Source: Acidimicrobiaceae bacterium (lineage in GTDB: Bacteria > Actinomycetota > Acidimicrobiia > Acidimicrobiales > UBA8190). From it: a stretch of 8,740 bases of DNA. Positions 1 through 6,295 of this stretch are shown in pieces. Location of the stretch: positions 1 to 8,740 of the forward strand of contig PKWD01000450.1 in the NCBI GenBank assembly GCA_003131945.1. Direction: 5' to 3'. Both the position numbers and the translations under genes were made by a program. Under the pieces are notes generated by a model. The model was not told the origin of the DNA and searched no databases. It saw only the letters and a program-made list of their open reading frames with translations. Each line of letters starts with the position of its first letter. Position 1 is the stretch's first letter.

Positions 1-419
1 TGCGCGACATGATCCTGTCGCTGGTGGCCGAGGGCCGCACGGTGGTGCTCTCATCGCACCTTCTCGACGAGGTCGAGCGCACCTGTGATGCGGTGGCCAT
101 CGTGGACCGGGGCAACATCATCCGCCAGGGCCCGATCGCCGAACTGCTGGCGGGGACGGCGCAGACCCTGACCGTCGAATGCTCCGAGCCCGATCGGGCC
201 CGCACCCTGCTCGACCACCGCGTGGCCGGGTCGGCGATCCAGGTCGGCCCGCTGGGAGTGGACCTCACCTTGCCAGCCGGCACCGACCGCGACGTCATCG
301 CCGACATCAACCGCGTGCTGGTGGAGAACGGAGTATCGGTGTACCGGCTCCAGCCCGTCCAGGCCTCCCTCGAGTCCTGGTTCCTGCAAGTCACCAGTCG
401 ACTGGGGGCTCCCGAATGA
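1..419 (+). CDS. ABC transporter ATP-binding protein, C-terminal part (5' end outside window)
   Basis: This is the nucleotide-binding subunit of an ABC transporter, which hydrolyses ATP on the cytoplasmic face to drive the partner permease. The reading frame is open from base 3 to the TGA at 417-419 (138 residues visible); Walker A, the signature motif and Walker B lie outside the window. The H-loop is visible as VVLSSHLLDEVE (visible residues 14-25, switch histidine at 19), followed by DAVAIVDRGNIIRQG, the usual end of the catalytic domain. Residues from about 50 onward resemble the DUF4162-type C-terminal extension common in ABC-2 drug, lipid or antibiotic exporters, ending LQPVQASLESWFLQVT. 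Its stop overlaps the start of the permease gene (ATGA), which indicates translational coupling and a shared operon. The transported substrate cannot be told from this fragment. Confidence 0.93.
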   Translation, partial: RDMILSLVAEGRTVVLSSHLLDEVERTCDAVAIVDRGNIIRQGPIAELLAGTAQTLTVECSEPDRARTLLDHRVAGSAIQVGPLGVDLTLPAGTDRDVIADINRVLVENGVSVYRLQPVQASLESWFLQVTSRLGAPE

Positions 420-1591
420 CGACGATGACCGAAGTGAGCGCACCCGCCCCCGTGCCGGCGATGGCATCGAACGACCGTCGGGGATCGTGGATCCCCACCG
501 GCGCCATGATCACCACCCGATTGATGGAACTGCGCAAACGACGGGGGCTCATGATCGCTCTCGTTGTGGTGAACATCGGTATCCCCACCATCTTCCTCGT
601 CATCCGACTGCTGGGCCACGCCTTCGCACCGCATTCCTACGGTCCCGCCGGTGGGTACGACATCTTCACCAATCTGGTGGCCGGTGTGATGTACGTCTTC
701 GGCTTCATCGTCGCCGCCACCCTGGGGTGCACGGCCGGATCGGTCGACTTGAGCGAAGGGATGTTCCGGCACCTGGTGGTGACGGGCCGCTCCCGGCTGG
801 CGCTGTACATGGCCCGGATACCGGCCGGCCTGGCCATCATCGTGCCCTTGGTGGCGGTCGGTTTCATCATCGTGTGCACCGTCTGTGTCTTCGCCGCCCC
901 CACCACCATCAGCTACGACGGGGCCAATATTCCCGCCCACCTGTCGCTCACCGGACTGGAGACATGGGCGGTCGACCATCCGAACGCCGTGTTCTGCGAC
1001 CTGCCCTACCCCGGCCCCACGCCCGCGAATTTCCGGTGCGGCGGCGGGCCCGTCTCCTCCGGCCCCGGCGGCCAGGTCTTCAAGGGGGCCCCCGGTGCTT
1101 CCGCCCCCACGCCACTGTCGCCCGGTGCCATCAGGACTGAGGCCACCCAGATCGCCCAAGAGAATTACGGGGGCTACCGCCAGGAATTCCTGTACCCGTC
1201 GAACTCGCTGATGATCAAGACCGGGTTGTGGCTGGAGCTGGAAGCGGCCATCGGCTTCATCGTCGGCCTCGGCCTGGCGTCGCTCACCGGGCAGCGGACG
1301 GTGTCGGTGGTCCTGCTGATCGTGCTCGAGCTCATCCTCACGCCCATCGTGTCCACCCACCGCATCCCCCATCTGGTGAACCTGGAGCGCGGCGTGGTGG
1401 GCCTGGCCACCGCCCACATCGAACCGGGTGGGCTGCCGCTCCCCTTCGGCGGTGGTGGCGGGGGCGGGCCCGGAGAGGGGGGAGCCCAACTTGTCCCCGA
1501 GTCGATCACCGTGGCGGTCTGCGTCATCGTCGGCTGGGTGGTGGTCTGGACCGCCCTCGGCGCTTGGCGGATGATGACCAGGGACGCTTGA
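416..1591 (+). CDS. ABC-2-type transporter permease with large extracytoplasmic loop
   Basis: This is the 391-residue membrane subunit paired with the upstream ATPase. The ATG at 416 overlaps the ATPase stop and fixes the start; an in-frame ATG at 425 is an alternative. I count six hydrophobic segments at about residues 45-66, 84-105, 135-160, 272-291, 295-313 and 363-384, the usual ABC-2 topology with both ends cytoplasmic. A conserved-looking cytoplasmic stretch (TAGSVDLSEGMFRHLVVTGR) follows segment 2. The loop between segments 3 and 4 (about 161-270) is unusually long, rich in Gly, Pro and Ser, and has two cysteines (194 and 208). The loop between segments 5 and 6 contains a run of seven glycines (345-351) ending in GPGEGG. 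Both loops should face outward. Family assignment rests on topology and the ATPase neighbour, so the substrate is unknown; lipid, peptide or drug export are all possible. Confidence 0.85.
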   Translation: MTTMTEVSAPAPVPAMASNDRRGSWIPTGAMITTRLMELRKRRGLMIALVVVNIGIPTIFLVIRLLGHAFAPHSYGPAGGYDIFTNLVAGVMYVFGFIVAATLGCTAGSVDLSEGMFRHLVVTGRSRLALYMARIPAGLAIIVPLVAVGFIIVCTVCVFAAPTTISYDGANIPAHLSLTGLETWAVDHPNAVFCDLPYPGPTPANFRCGGGPVSSGPGGQVFKGAPGASAPTPLSPGAIRTEATQIAQENYGGYRQEFLYPSNSLMIKTGLWLELEAAIGFIVGLGLASLTGQRTVSVVLLIVLELILTPIVSTHRIPHLVNLERGVVGLATAHIEPGGLPLPFGGGGGGGPGEGGAQLVPESITVAVCVIVGWVVVWTALGAWRMMTRDA

Positions 1592-1605
1592 GAACGTTGC
1601 GTCCC
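1581..1605 (+). terminator. Hairpin at the end of the ABC operon
   Basis: A perfect 7-bp stem GGGACGC (1581-1587) / GCGTCCC (1599-1605) with an 11-base loop spans the permease stop codon. It lies between the permease and the convergent thioesterase remnant. No T-tract follows, so if it terminates transcription it is of the T-less kind often proposed for actinobacteria, or it acts with Rho. Confidence 0.45.
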
Positions 1606-1612
1606 GGTGGTC

Positions 1613-1880
1613 CTATGCGTTGCGAACTCTGGTCTTCCTGACCCATGAGACGTTGCCGTCCTCGGGCAGATTGAGGAATGCGCAGAATCCAGTCAGGGTG
1701 TCGGCCAGCGTCACGATGATGCCGCCGTGCAGGGTACCTGCGATCGCCCATCGTTCTGCCGACCAGTCGCGCGTGCCGGTGATCGGCCGAGGCCTCGCCC
1801 ACTTCGATGCCGCAGACGACGGCCAACGGCATGGAGGCCAGGAGCTCGGCGGAGCCAGGCGTGCCGGTCACCGTCCGCAC
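1613..1880 (-). pseudogene. PaaI-type (hotdog) thioesterase remnant, frameshifted and truncated
   Basis: On the minus strand the first part reads ELLASMPLAVVCGIEVGEAS in the frame starting at GTG 1880. After a frame change near 1781-1795 it continues as TRDWSAERWAIAGTLHGG, then IIVTLADTLTGFCAFLNLPED, ending at TAG 1613-1615. The order of these blocks, especially HGG, then TLADT, then CAFLNLP, matches PaaI-like acyl-CoA thioesterases, in which the HGG region helps form the active site. These enzymes are about 130-150 residues long. Here the final beta strands, which would follow the stretch ending KTRVRNA, are missing, and only 21 bp remain before the permease stop. One frameshift plus loss of the 3' end indicates a decayed gene rather than a working enzyme. 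A sequencing error could explain the frameshift but not the missing C-terminus. Family recognition is from memory of motifs. Confidence 0.75.
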
Positions 1881-1983
1881 AATATCGACGTCCGTCGAGG
1901 TCGGTGGTGAACAGGCAGCGCCCGAAGGTCCGAGCGCCGATGGCCGTTGCGGGGTGATTCGCAGACGACAAGGATGAGAAGCC

Positions 1984-2794
1984 GTGAGCGAGCCGATCGT
2001 CGTGGACCGAGGGGGTTCTCAGCTCTTCGGTGAACGCTGGTCGGGCGGCGATCGCCTTTTGGTCCTCTTGCACGCCGGGGTGGCGGACCGCCGCAGCTGG
2101 CGGGAAGTAACGCCAGAGTTCGAGGGTCTGGCGACGGTGGTGACCTACGACCGACGTGGCCACGGGGACTCCGACCCGTCGCTGGCTCCGTTCTCGCACG
2201 TGGACGATCTCCGCGCCGTCCTGGATGAGGTCGAGGCCGATACGGCTTGGCTGGTGGGCAGCTCCATGGGTGGTGGGCTGGCCCTGGACGCCGCTCTGGT
2301 GGCGCCAGAACGGGTGGAGGGCCTGGTATTGCTGGCCCGCAGTGAGTGGGGCTCCCGAACCCGAGTTCGATACAGAGATCCAGCCCTTCGTCGAGCGCAT
2401 CTCTCGGGCGATCGCGGCGAAGGATGTAGGTGAGGTCAACCGTGCGGAGACCACGTTGTGGCTCGACGGTCCAGCCGGGCCAGAAGGTCGGGTCGGAGGC
2501 GAGGCACGAGTACTGGCGCTGGCGATGAATGAGCTGATCCTCCGCCACGACACTTCTGAGGATGCCGGCGCCAGCGGCATCGACGCCTGGAGCCGTCTGG
2601 ACGAGGTGCAGGTTCCCACGACCGTCGCCTGTGGTGACCTCGACGTCTCATTCCTGGTGACCCGAAGCCGGGAGCTGGCCCGGCGTCTACCCCGGGGTCG
2701 CCACCGGGTGCTCCGAGGAATGGCGCACCTCCCCTATCTCGAGCAGCCGACGGTCATCGCCGGATTGGTGTCGGAGGCTCTGGCAGCGAGCTGA
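1984..2794 (+). pseudogene. Alpha/beta hydrolase interrupted by one frameshift
   Basis: A GTG start at 1984 (AAGGA nine bases upstream) opens a reading frame with the alpha/beta-hydrolase fold: oxyanion region LLHAGVADRRSW (residues 28-39), YDRRGHGDSD (55-64) and the nucleophile elbow GSSMGG (92-97, Ser94). The frame then stops early at 2433. From about 2336 the continuation lies in the next frame, giving AVSGAPEPEFDTE and running to TGA 2792-2794. That part includes TVACGDLD (acid-residue strand) and GMAHLPYLEQP (catalytic-histidine loop). Removing one C from the CCC at 2336-2338 restores one continuous protein of 269 residues, the normal size for the family, with all three catalytic residues. 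The break may be a recent mutation or a sequencing or assembly error in that short run. The substrate cannot be predicted. It converges on the glucosidase gene with a 25-bp gap. Confidence 0.82.
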
Positions 2795-2798
2795 CGTT

Positions 2799-2814
2799 GA
2801 CGACGGCTGTCGTC
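2799..2814. terminator. Hairpin between convergent hydrolase and glucosidase genes
   Basis: A perfect 6-bp stem GACGAC (2799-2804) / GTCGTC (2809-2814) with loop GGCT lies inside the 25-bp gap between the two converging stop codons. It could serve both strands. There is no T-tract on either side, so its termination role is inferred from position. Confidence 0.4.
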
Positions 2815-2819
2815 GCCGG

Positions 2820-4451
2820 TCACGCCGTCTCGACGAGGACGACGCCTTCCCAGGGTCCGAGAGTGATGGCGCCGGTGACCGTGCCGCGGTTTCGGGACCG
2901 GTCGGTGCCGACGGCGATCCGACTGCTCGTCGCCGGCACAGCGATCTCCGTCGGGTCGTCGCAGAGGTTGAGGGCCACGAGAGTCTTGGCCCCGCGCCGC
3001 CACACCCATGCCACATCGGGAGACTCCAGGGACCGGTAGCCACCCGACACCAGGTCGGGGGACACACGTCGCAGCGCCACCACGTCCCGTACGAATTGGA
3101 GGACGGAGCCGGGTTGGTGGCGCTGATCGGCCACGTTGCACGTCGAGGAGTCGCCCATGGGTAACCAGGGGGTCGACCCGGGGGCGGTGAAGCCCCCGTT
3201 CGGACCTGCCGTCCACGGCATCGGCGTCCGTTCCGGGTCCCGGCCCTTGTAGGCGGGCCAGAACCGCAGGCCGACGGGGTCGAGTATCTGGTCGTGGGCG
3301 AGCTCCGCGTCGGTCAGGCCGATCTCGTCGCCTTGATACAGCACGGGGGTGCCGCGCAAGGTCAGGAGCATGAGCAACGCCGACCGCACCTTGCCGGGGT
3401 GCCCACCGGCCCACCGGGTGGCGAGCCGCGAGACATCGTGGTTCGATCCCGTCCACACCGGCCACGACCCGGAGGGCAGGAGGTCCTCGGTCCTCTCCAC
3501 GATGGCACGCAGGGGACCGGCTTCGAACGGCGATTCGATGAAGGGAAAGTTGAAACTGAGGCTCAGCTCGTCGTCGCCGTTGCCGTAGAAGGTCGCCAAC
3601 GTTTCGAGCGCCTCGACATTGGTTTCGCCCAGGAGCACCCGGGCCGGGTCGTACCCGTTGGCCTGTTGACGCCAGTGGCGCAGAACGTCGTGGACCTCGG
3701 GTCGATTGCTCGTGTACAGGGGGCGCTGGCCGAACATCTGCATGATGAACGGATCGTCCTCGGTGGCGGGGGGGTTGTCCCGGAGCTGCGCATCCTTCAC
3801 GATCATGTTGCAGACGTCGATCCGAAAGCCGGCGATGCCGCGGTCCCACCAGAAGTGAAGGATGTCGTCGAAGGCGGCGCGGACATCGCCGGACCACCAG
3901 TTCAGGTCGGGTTGTTCGGGAAGGAAGTTGTGGAGGTAATACTGCCCGGTGGTCTCGTCCAACGTCCACGCCGGGCCCCCGAAGCACCCCACCCAGTTGT
4001 TGGGTGGCGACCCGTCCGGCTTCGGGTCGACCCACACGTAGAACTCCCGCCGACCGGCGTCCTTCGATGACCGAGACTCGACGAACCAGGGGTGACGATC
4101 GCTCGTATGATTCGGAACCAGATCGATCAGGACCTGGATCCCCCGGCCATTGGCCGACGCCACCAGTTCGTCGAGATCGTCGAGGTTGCCGTACTCGGGG
4201 AGCACCGAGCAGTAGTCGGCCACGTCATAGCCCCAATCGGCATTGGGGGACGGGGTGACAGGGCTCAGCCAGATTCCGTCCACGCCGAGCCACGACAGAT
4301 GGTCGAGCCGGTCGATGACACCGCGCAGATCTCCGATGCCGTCGCCGTCGCTGTCGGCGAACGAGCGCACGTAGATCTGATAGAGCAACCCCGTCTGCCA
4401 CCAGGGCCCAGAGGGGCGGGGGTCCGCCGCCACAGGTGACGATTCCGACAC
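2820..4451 (-). CDS. GH13 family alpha-glucosidase (oligo-glucosidase type)
   Basis: This intact 543-residue cytosolic enzyme (no signal peptide) is predicted to release glucose from the non-reducing end of short alpha-glucosides. The N-terminus WWQTGLLYQIYVRSF (17-31) begins the barrel. DSDGDGIGD (33-41) is the calcium-binding-like loop of oligo-glucosidases. Region I is DLVPNHTSD (110-118), region II GFRIDVCN (208-215, nucleophile Asp212), region III LLGETNV (273-279, acid/base Glu276) and region IV TGSNHDVSR (334-342, His338 and transition-state Asp339). All catalytic residues are present and the C-terminal beta domain is complete, ending WEGVVLVETA. The GTG at 4451 is chosen as the start because AAGGAG lies five bases upstream; the in-frame ATG at 4472 has no comparable site. 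Preference for alpha-1,4, alpha-1,6 or sucrose substrates cannot be settled from the sequence. No transporter or regulator for sugars adjoins it. Confidence 0.93.
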   Translation of the reverse strand: MSESSPVAADPRPSGPWWQTGLLYQIYVRSFADSDGDGIGDLRGVIDRLDHLSWLGVDGIWLSPVTPSPNADWGYDVADYCSVLPEYGNLDDLDELVASANGRGIQVLIDLVPNHTSDRHPWFVESRSSKDAGRREFYVWVDPKPDGSPPNNWVGCFGGPAWTLDETTGQYYLHNFLPEQPDLNWWSGDVRAAFDDILHFWWDRGIAGFRIDVCNMIVKDAQLRDNPPATEDDPFIMQMFGQRPLYTSNRPEVHDVLRHWRQQANGYDPARVLLGETNVEALETLATFYGNGDDELSLSFNFPFIESPFEAGPLRAIVERTEDLLPSGSWPVWTGSNHDVSRLATRWAGGHPGKVRSALLMLLTLRGTPVLYQGDEIGLTDAELAHDQILDPVGLRFWPAYKGRDPERTPMPWTAGPNGGFTAPGSTPWLPMGDSSTCNVADQRHQPGSVLQFVRDVVALRRVSPDLVSGGYRSLESPDVAWVWRRGAKTLVALNLCDDPTEIAVPATSSRIAVGTDRSRNRGTVTGAITLGPWEGVVLVETA

Positions 4452-4456
4452 ATCAT

Positions 4457-4462
4457 CTCCTT
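4457..4462 (-). promoter_or_regulatory. Ribosome binding site fixing the glucosidase start
   Basis: On the minus strand AAGGAG (4462 down to 4457) lies five bases before the GTG at 4451. The upstream in-frame ATG at 4472 would place this site inside the coding region, so the GTG start is preferred. The ATG overlapping the GTG (4453-4451) is in another frame and leads to a shadow reading. Confidence 0.75.
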
Positions 4463-4562
4463 GGATCTGCATGCTCTCATCGTGCTCGATCGGCCATCGA
4501 TCCACCACTCGGTCGATAGGCGGCCGACCGGCCCCCCCCTCACGTCGATCAGCGCTCCGGTC

Positions 4563-5072
4563 AATCGTCATGGTGTCGATCGCACCCTTCGACGCCTCAT
4601 AGTCAAAGGACTCGCCCGGGATTTCCGAGGCGTGATGCCGCTGACGACAGGTTGACGATGGCACCTCGGGATCCGCCGCTCTGCTCGACCCTCCGGACCG
4701 CCTCTCGAGCATCGAAGAAAGAGCGGAGGACACTGACAGAAGAACATGTGCTGGATGCGGGCGGCGGTGATCTCGACCAGGCGGGCCTTCTGGTCGACGA
4801 TGCCGGCGCAGTTGACCAGAGCCGGCGCCGGCCCGACCTCCTGGTCGACAGCGGAGAGAGCGGCACCACCGCCTCCTGCGACGAGACGTCGACGGGCACG
4901 GTGATCGCTCGGCGGCCGAAGAACGGGCATCCGGCTGCGACCGAATGCGCCGCCTGGACTGCCGGAGGACCCGACGGCGACGTCCAGCCCCTCTCGGCCA
5001 GGAGGGTTGCCGTGGCGGACCCGATCCCCGGCTCCCACCGCTCACGATCGCAACACCGGTCACCAAGGCCAC
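4563..5072 (-). pseudogene. Short-chain dehydrogenase/reductase (SDR) remnant with multiple frameshifts
   Basis: Blocks of a classical NAD(P)-dependent SDR appear in the right order but in changing minus-strand frames. They are: VALVTG (from GTG 5072); GIGSATATLLAERG (about 4990-5030); LDVAVGSS; VPVDVSSQEAVVPL (from about 4902); VDQEVGPAPALVNCAGIVDQ; then SFFDAREAVRRVE and GAIVNLSSAAS; and lastly DYEASKGAIDTMTI (ending near 4563). These correspond to the nucleotide-binding Gly-rich region, the NCAG motif (family NNAG), the catalytic Ser strand and the YxxxK active site. Six frame changes are needed. The last part of the fold (normally about 60-80 residues after YxxxK) is absent. An in-frame TAG just upstream of 5072 leaves almost no N-terminal lead. 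This is an old, decayed gene; an ATP-grasp or unrelated reading is ruled out by the motif order. The former substrate is unknown. Confidence 0.85.
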
Positions 5073-5379
5073 CCTGTACCGCGGCTAGCCCCCGCCGCTC
5101 ACCACCACCTCTGCCAGGGGCGCCGCCACCGTTCTGGGGCTCTTTCTCGGGGCCCGTCGTCAGGGCCGGTCGGCCCGGAGCGGGCGGCCTTCAGATCCAG
5201 GGCCAACGGTCCGATATGGCCCGTATCCGTCCGACGGCTCCGAGAGGCGCGGGACGACGGTGACCAGGGAGGACACTCCAGGGTGGGTGACCGTGATCGA
5301 CGGGCGCCCAGGGGCGTTCGACGCAGCGACCGCAGAGCAAAGTCCGAGAGACAAGAACGATCGGGACAACGGAGACGGT
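5073..5379. other. Divergent intergenic region between SDR remnant and GNAT gene
   Basis: This stretch is GC-rich and lies between divergent genes. The part from GTG 5260 onward is open in the GNAT frame but reads as a polar, low-complexity sequence that may or may not be translated. A short self-complementary element GGGCC-GGTC-GGCCC occurs at 5163-5176. I see no clear -35/-10 pair, RNA gene or further gene remnant. Confidence 0.4.
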
Positions 5380-6267
5380 GTGGATCGACAACTGTCTGAG
5401 CTGGCCAAGCGGATGGAAGAGCACGAGCTCGCCGTGTGGGCGACGTCTGTGGATGCCGTGGCGGCTCTTCCGGGCAATCCTCTGGACGCCGTGATCGACC
5501 GGTCGGGGCCGCTGCCGCTCTTCGCGTTGTGTGCTGTGGACAGGGGTGACATCAACCGGGTCATTGCCCTCGGCGTGGACGCGCCGGCCCGATCAGAGGA
5601 CCTCGAAGCTATCTGTTGCTTCTACGAGGAGCACGGGCAACGGAACTTCCGGATCGAGGTGACTCCGTTCGCCCGCCCTTCCGAACTGGCCGGGTGGATC
5701 ACGAACCGGGATCTGGCCTGTGAGGCGGCGGGGACCTTCAAGATGTGGCGCAGGGCGGAGCACCCGCCGGCGGCTGCGTCGGATATCGAAGTGCGGAGGC
5801 TCGGGCCCTCCGACGCAGACGCGCTCACCGCCGTCAACGTCGCCGCCTGGGGCGCATGGAATATGCCCGTGTCCATGGCGGCGTGGTTCGGGGCCACCGT
5901 CGGTCGTGACGGCGTCCAGCACTATGGCGTCTTCGATGCAGATCGGCTCGTCGCCACCGGAGCACTTTTCGTCGGTGACGGACTGGGTTGGCTCGGCTTC
6001 GATGCGACACATCCTCGGTACCAAGGTCGCAAGTTGCGGCAGGCCATCTCATCTTTTCGCATGGTGGACGCTGCCGCACAAGGCTGTGAAATCGTCCACG
6101 CCGAAAGCGCTGTTCCGCCGAGCCACCGGGCGCTGAGCGATCGCTGGCGGTTGCTCTACGAAAAGCAGAACTATTTGTGTGTCCGCGTCAATGAAGCAGT
6201 GACCACGACATCAGCGGTAGCCGGGACACGTCGACAGCGTGTGCCTGATGCACCGGACCATTCTTAG
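5380..6267 (+). CDS. GNAT family acetyltransferase with N-terminal accessory domain
   Basis: This is predicted to be a 295-residue cytosolic N-acyltransferase that moves an acetyl (or other acyl) group from CoA to an amine. Residues 1-125 form an accessory domain ending in RDLACEAAGTFKMWRR, similar to the N-terminal half of two-domain GNAT proteins. The GNAT core starts at IEVRRLGPSDADAL (136-149). It includes YGVFDADRLVATGALFVGDGLGWLGFDATHPRYQGRKLRQA, read across positions 182-222, where QGRKLR stands at the CoA pyrophosphate loop (usually Q/RxxGxG/A, so the last Gly/Ala is replaced). WRLLYEKQNYLC (256-267) is the usual C-terminal strand. The GTG at 5380 is preferred because GGAGA lies four bases upstream. 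An upstream GTG at 5260 would add 40 polar residues with no family likeness. It lies 28 bp before the PaaK-like gene and is probably co-transcribed with it. The acceptor substrate is unknown. Confidence 0.8.
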   Translation: MDRQLSELAKRMEEHELAVWATSVDAVAALPGNPLDAVIDRSGPLPLFALCAVDRGDINRVIALGVDAPARSEDLEAICCFYEEHGQRNFRIEVTPFARPSELAGWITNRDLACEAAGTFKMWRRAEHPPAAASDIEVRRLGPSDADALTAVNVAAWGAWNMPVSMAAWFGATVGRDGVQHYGVFDADRLVATGALFVGDGLGWLGFDATHPRYQGRKLRQAISSFRMVDAAAQGCEIVHAESAVPPSHRALSDRWRLLYEKQNYLCVRVNEAVTTTSAVAGTRRQRVPDAPDHS

Positions 6268-6286
6268 TGTCCATGTTGAGCCAGTG

Positions 6287-6291
6287 AGGAG
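6287..6291 (+). promoter_or_regulatory. Ribosome binding site fixing the PaaK-like ligase start
   Basis: AGGAG at 6287-6291 is four bases before GTG 6296. The same frame is open upstream to an alternative start at 6239 inside the GNAT gene. The extra residues there have no family likeness, so 6296 is preferred. Confidence 0.7.
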
Positions 6292-6295
6292 TTCA

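Noticed and set aside
179..415. An N-terminal extension of the permease frame back to position 179.
   Set aside because: It overlaps the ATPase coding region in another frame, is rich in Arg/Pro/His as expected of a shadow, and the ATGA overlap at 416 gives a far better start.
4452..4562. A possible TTGACC -35 box upstream of the glucosidase gene at about 4561-4556 on the minus strand.
   Set aside because: No -10-like hexamer is present at 16-19 bases downstream, so a promoter cannot be supported here.
2820..5072. One 750-codon minus-strand open frame covering both the SDR remnant and the glucosidase, suggesting a fusion protein.
   Set aside because: Only the two ends of the SDR are in that frame; the middle is nonsense there, and a good ribosome binding site precedes GTG 4451. 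The frame agreement is a coincidence of high GC.
4522..5175. A 13-bp inverted match (GGCCGACCGGCCC at 4522-4534; its reverse complement at 5163-5175) flanking the SDR remnant, as if from a small mobile element.
   Set aside because: The word is itself close to palindromic and built only of G/C-rich units; in DNA this GC-rich such a match is expected by chance, and no transposase or target duplication is seen.
5160..5564. A minus-strand 134-codon open frame opposite the GNAT gene start.
   Set aside because: It is Ser/Arg-rich with no motif and lies antisense to a recognised gene; it looks like a GC-driven shadow.
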